This document shows positions 5,071 to 5,440 of a DNA stretch of 5,440 nt, one piece after another. This DNA comes from Planctomycetaceae bacterium (lineage in GTDB: Bacteria > Planctomycetota > Planctomycetia > Planctomycetales > Planctomycetaceae), in the NCBI GenBank assembly GCA_003503535.1, contig DOCI01000223.1, positions 34,122 through 39,561 on the forward strand. Direction: 5' to 3'. A program made the position numbers and the translations under genes. The notes below the pieces were generated by a model. The model saw nothing but the letters and a program-made list of their open reading frames with translations, was not told where the DNA came from and searched no databases. Position 1 is the first letter of the stretch, and every line of letters starts with the position of its first letter.

Positions 5071-5440
5071 ATTGCGCGGGTTTAAATTCTTCTTGAGTCA
5101 TTGTCAAATGCGGCTCGATCCGGGCAAATGTTTTTGCCCCAATGCCTTTGACCTCCTGCAGTTCCTGAATGCTCTCAAATCGTCCCTGCTGTTCACGATG
5201 AGCCACGATTCGCTTGCCGATAACCTCTCCTATCCCGTCCAGCAGCGAAAACTCCAGCCAGTTCGCCTCATTGATATCAATCACATATCCAATCGGCTCT
5301 GGCTGCAGACGACGAATCTCAATTTCCTCCGCCCGCCAATGGGAAAGCGAAAGCGAGCGGATCAATACCCAGCTTGTCAAAATCAGACAAACCAGGGCGA
5401 CTATTTTCTGATCGGACAGCGAGAGCAGGGGACTTCGAGA
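5069..5440 (-). CDS. Membrane-anchored ComEA-like helix-hairpin-helix protein, 5' end outside window
   Basis: The reading frame stays open from TAA (5071-5069) to the window edge and gives 123 visible residues. From the visible N-terminus there is a hydrophobic segment (KIVALVCLILTSWVLI, about 12-27) that looks like a membrane anchor, then a basic linker. The C-terminus is a tandem helix-hairpin-helix unit of the ComEA type, with DIN at 55-57, LLDGIGEVIG near 66-75, GRFESIQEL near 87-94 and VKGIGAKTF near 97-105. In ComEA this unit binds double-stranded DNA without sequence preference at the cell envelope during uptake; many relatives have no proven role. An internal TTG at 5380-5378 could be taken as a start, giving 103 residues, but it would cut the hydrophobic segment in two and has no Shine-Dalgarno site, so the true start is probably beyond 5440. 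The gene converges with rpsN. Confidence 0.8.
   Translation of the reverse strand, partial: SRSPLLSLSDQKIVALVCLILTSWVLIRSLSLSHWRAEEIEIRRLQPEPIGYVIDINEANWLEFSLLDGIGEVIGKRIVAHREQQGRFESIQELQEVKGIGAKTFARIEPHLTMTQEEFKPAQ

Overview
The window reads as a piece of a bacterial chromosome, most likely from a planctomycete (Planctomycetota). The assignment is an inference from three things: the look of the proteins (a zinc-free short S14, a type I-beta DAHP synthase, a CrtI-like flavoprotein and a DUF2461 protein), wide intergenic spaces rich in palindromes, and mostly single-gene units. Base composition is roughly balanced. No phage, plasmid, transposase, CRISPR, tRNA or rRNA signal was seen.

Layout. 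1-312: no gene; two short perfect hairpins (5-22, 65-87) and a terminator-like hairpin with a T-run (260-303). 313-1008 (-): DUF2461 family protein. 1009-1475: divergent intergenic region with a branched palindromic element (1061-1186). 1476-2903 (+): FAD-dependent CrtI/phytoene-desaturase-like oxidoreductase. 2904-3384: intergenic region with a pair of ~30-nt inverted arms (2928-2956 and 3157-3186) enclosing a second branched palindrome (3014-3114), followed by a good sigma70-type promoter (3287-3315) and a short leader. 3385-4401 (+): aroF, DAHP synthase, the first step of the shikimate pathway. 4402-4750: intergenic region with a third branched element, closed by a perfect 17-bp stem (4438-4523), and a small inverted repeat upstream of the next gene (4680-4698). 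4751-5020 (+): rpsN, ribosomal protein S14, followed by a clear intrinsic terminator (5046-5070). 5069-5440 (-): 3' part of a membrane-anchored ComEA-like helix-hairpin-helix protein that runs off the window.

The genes do not form an operon or an obvious pathway. aroF and rpsN are housekeeping genes, the flavoprotein has no carotenoid neighbours, and DUF2461 has no known function. I did not find a convincing new multi-gene system. The most noteworthy content is the intergenic DNA: every intergenic space except the short convergent one carries strong palindromes, several of them branched (cloverleaf-like) and one apparently nested. Other points are the altered putative tyrosine-site residues in the DAHP synthase and a 15-codon in-frame mini-ORF in the aroF leader.
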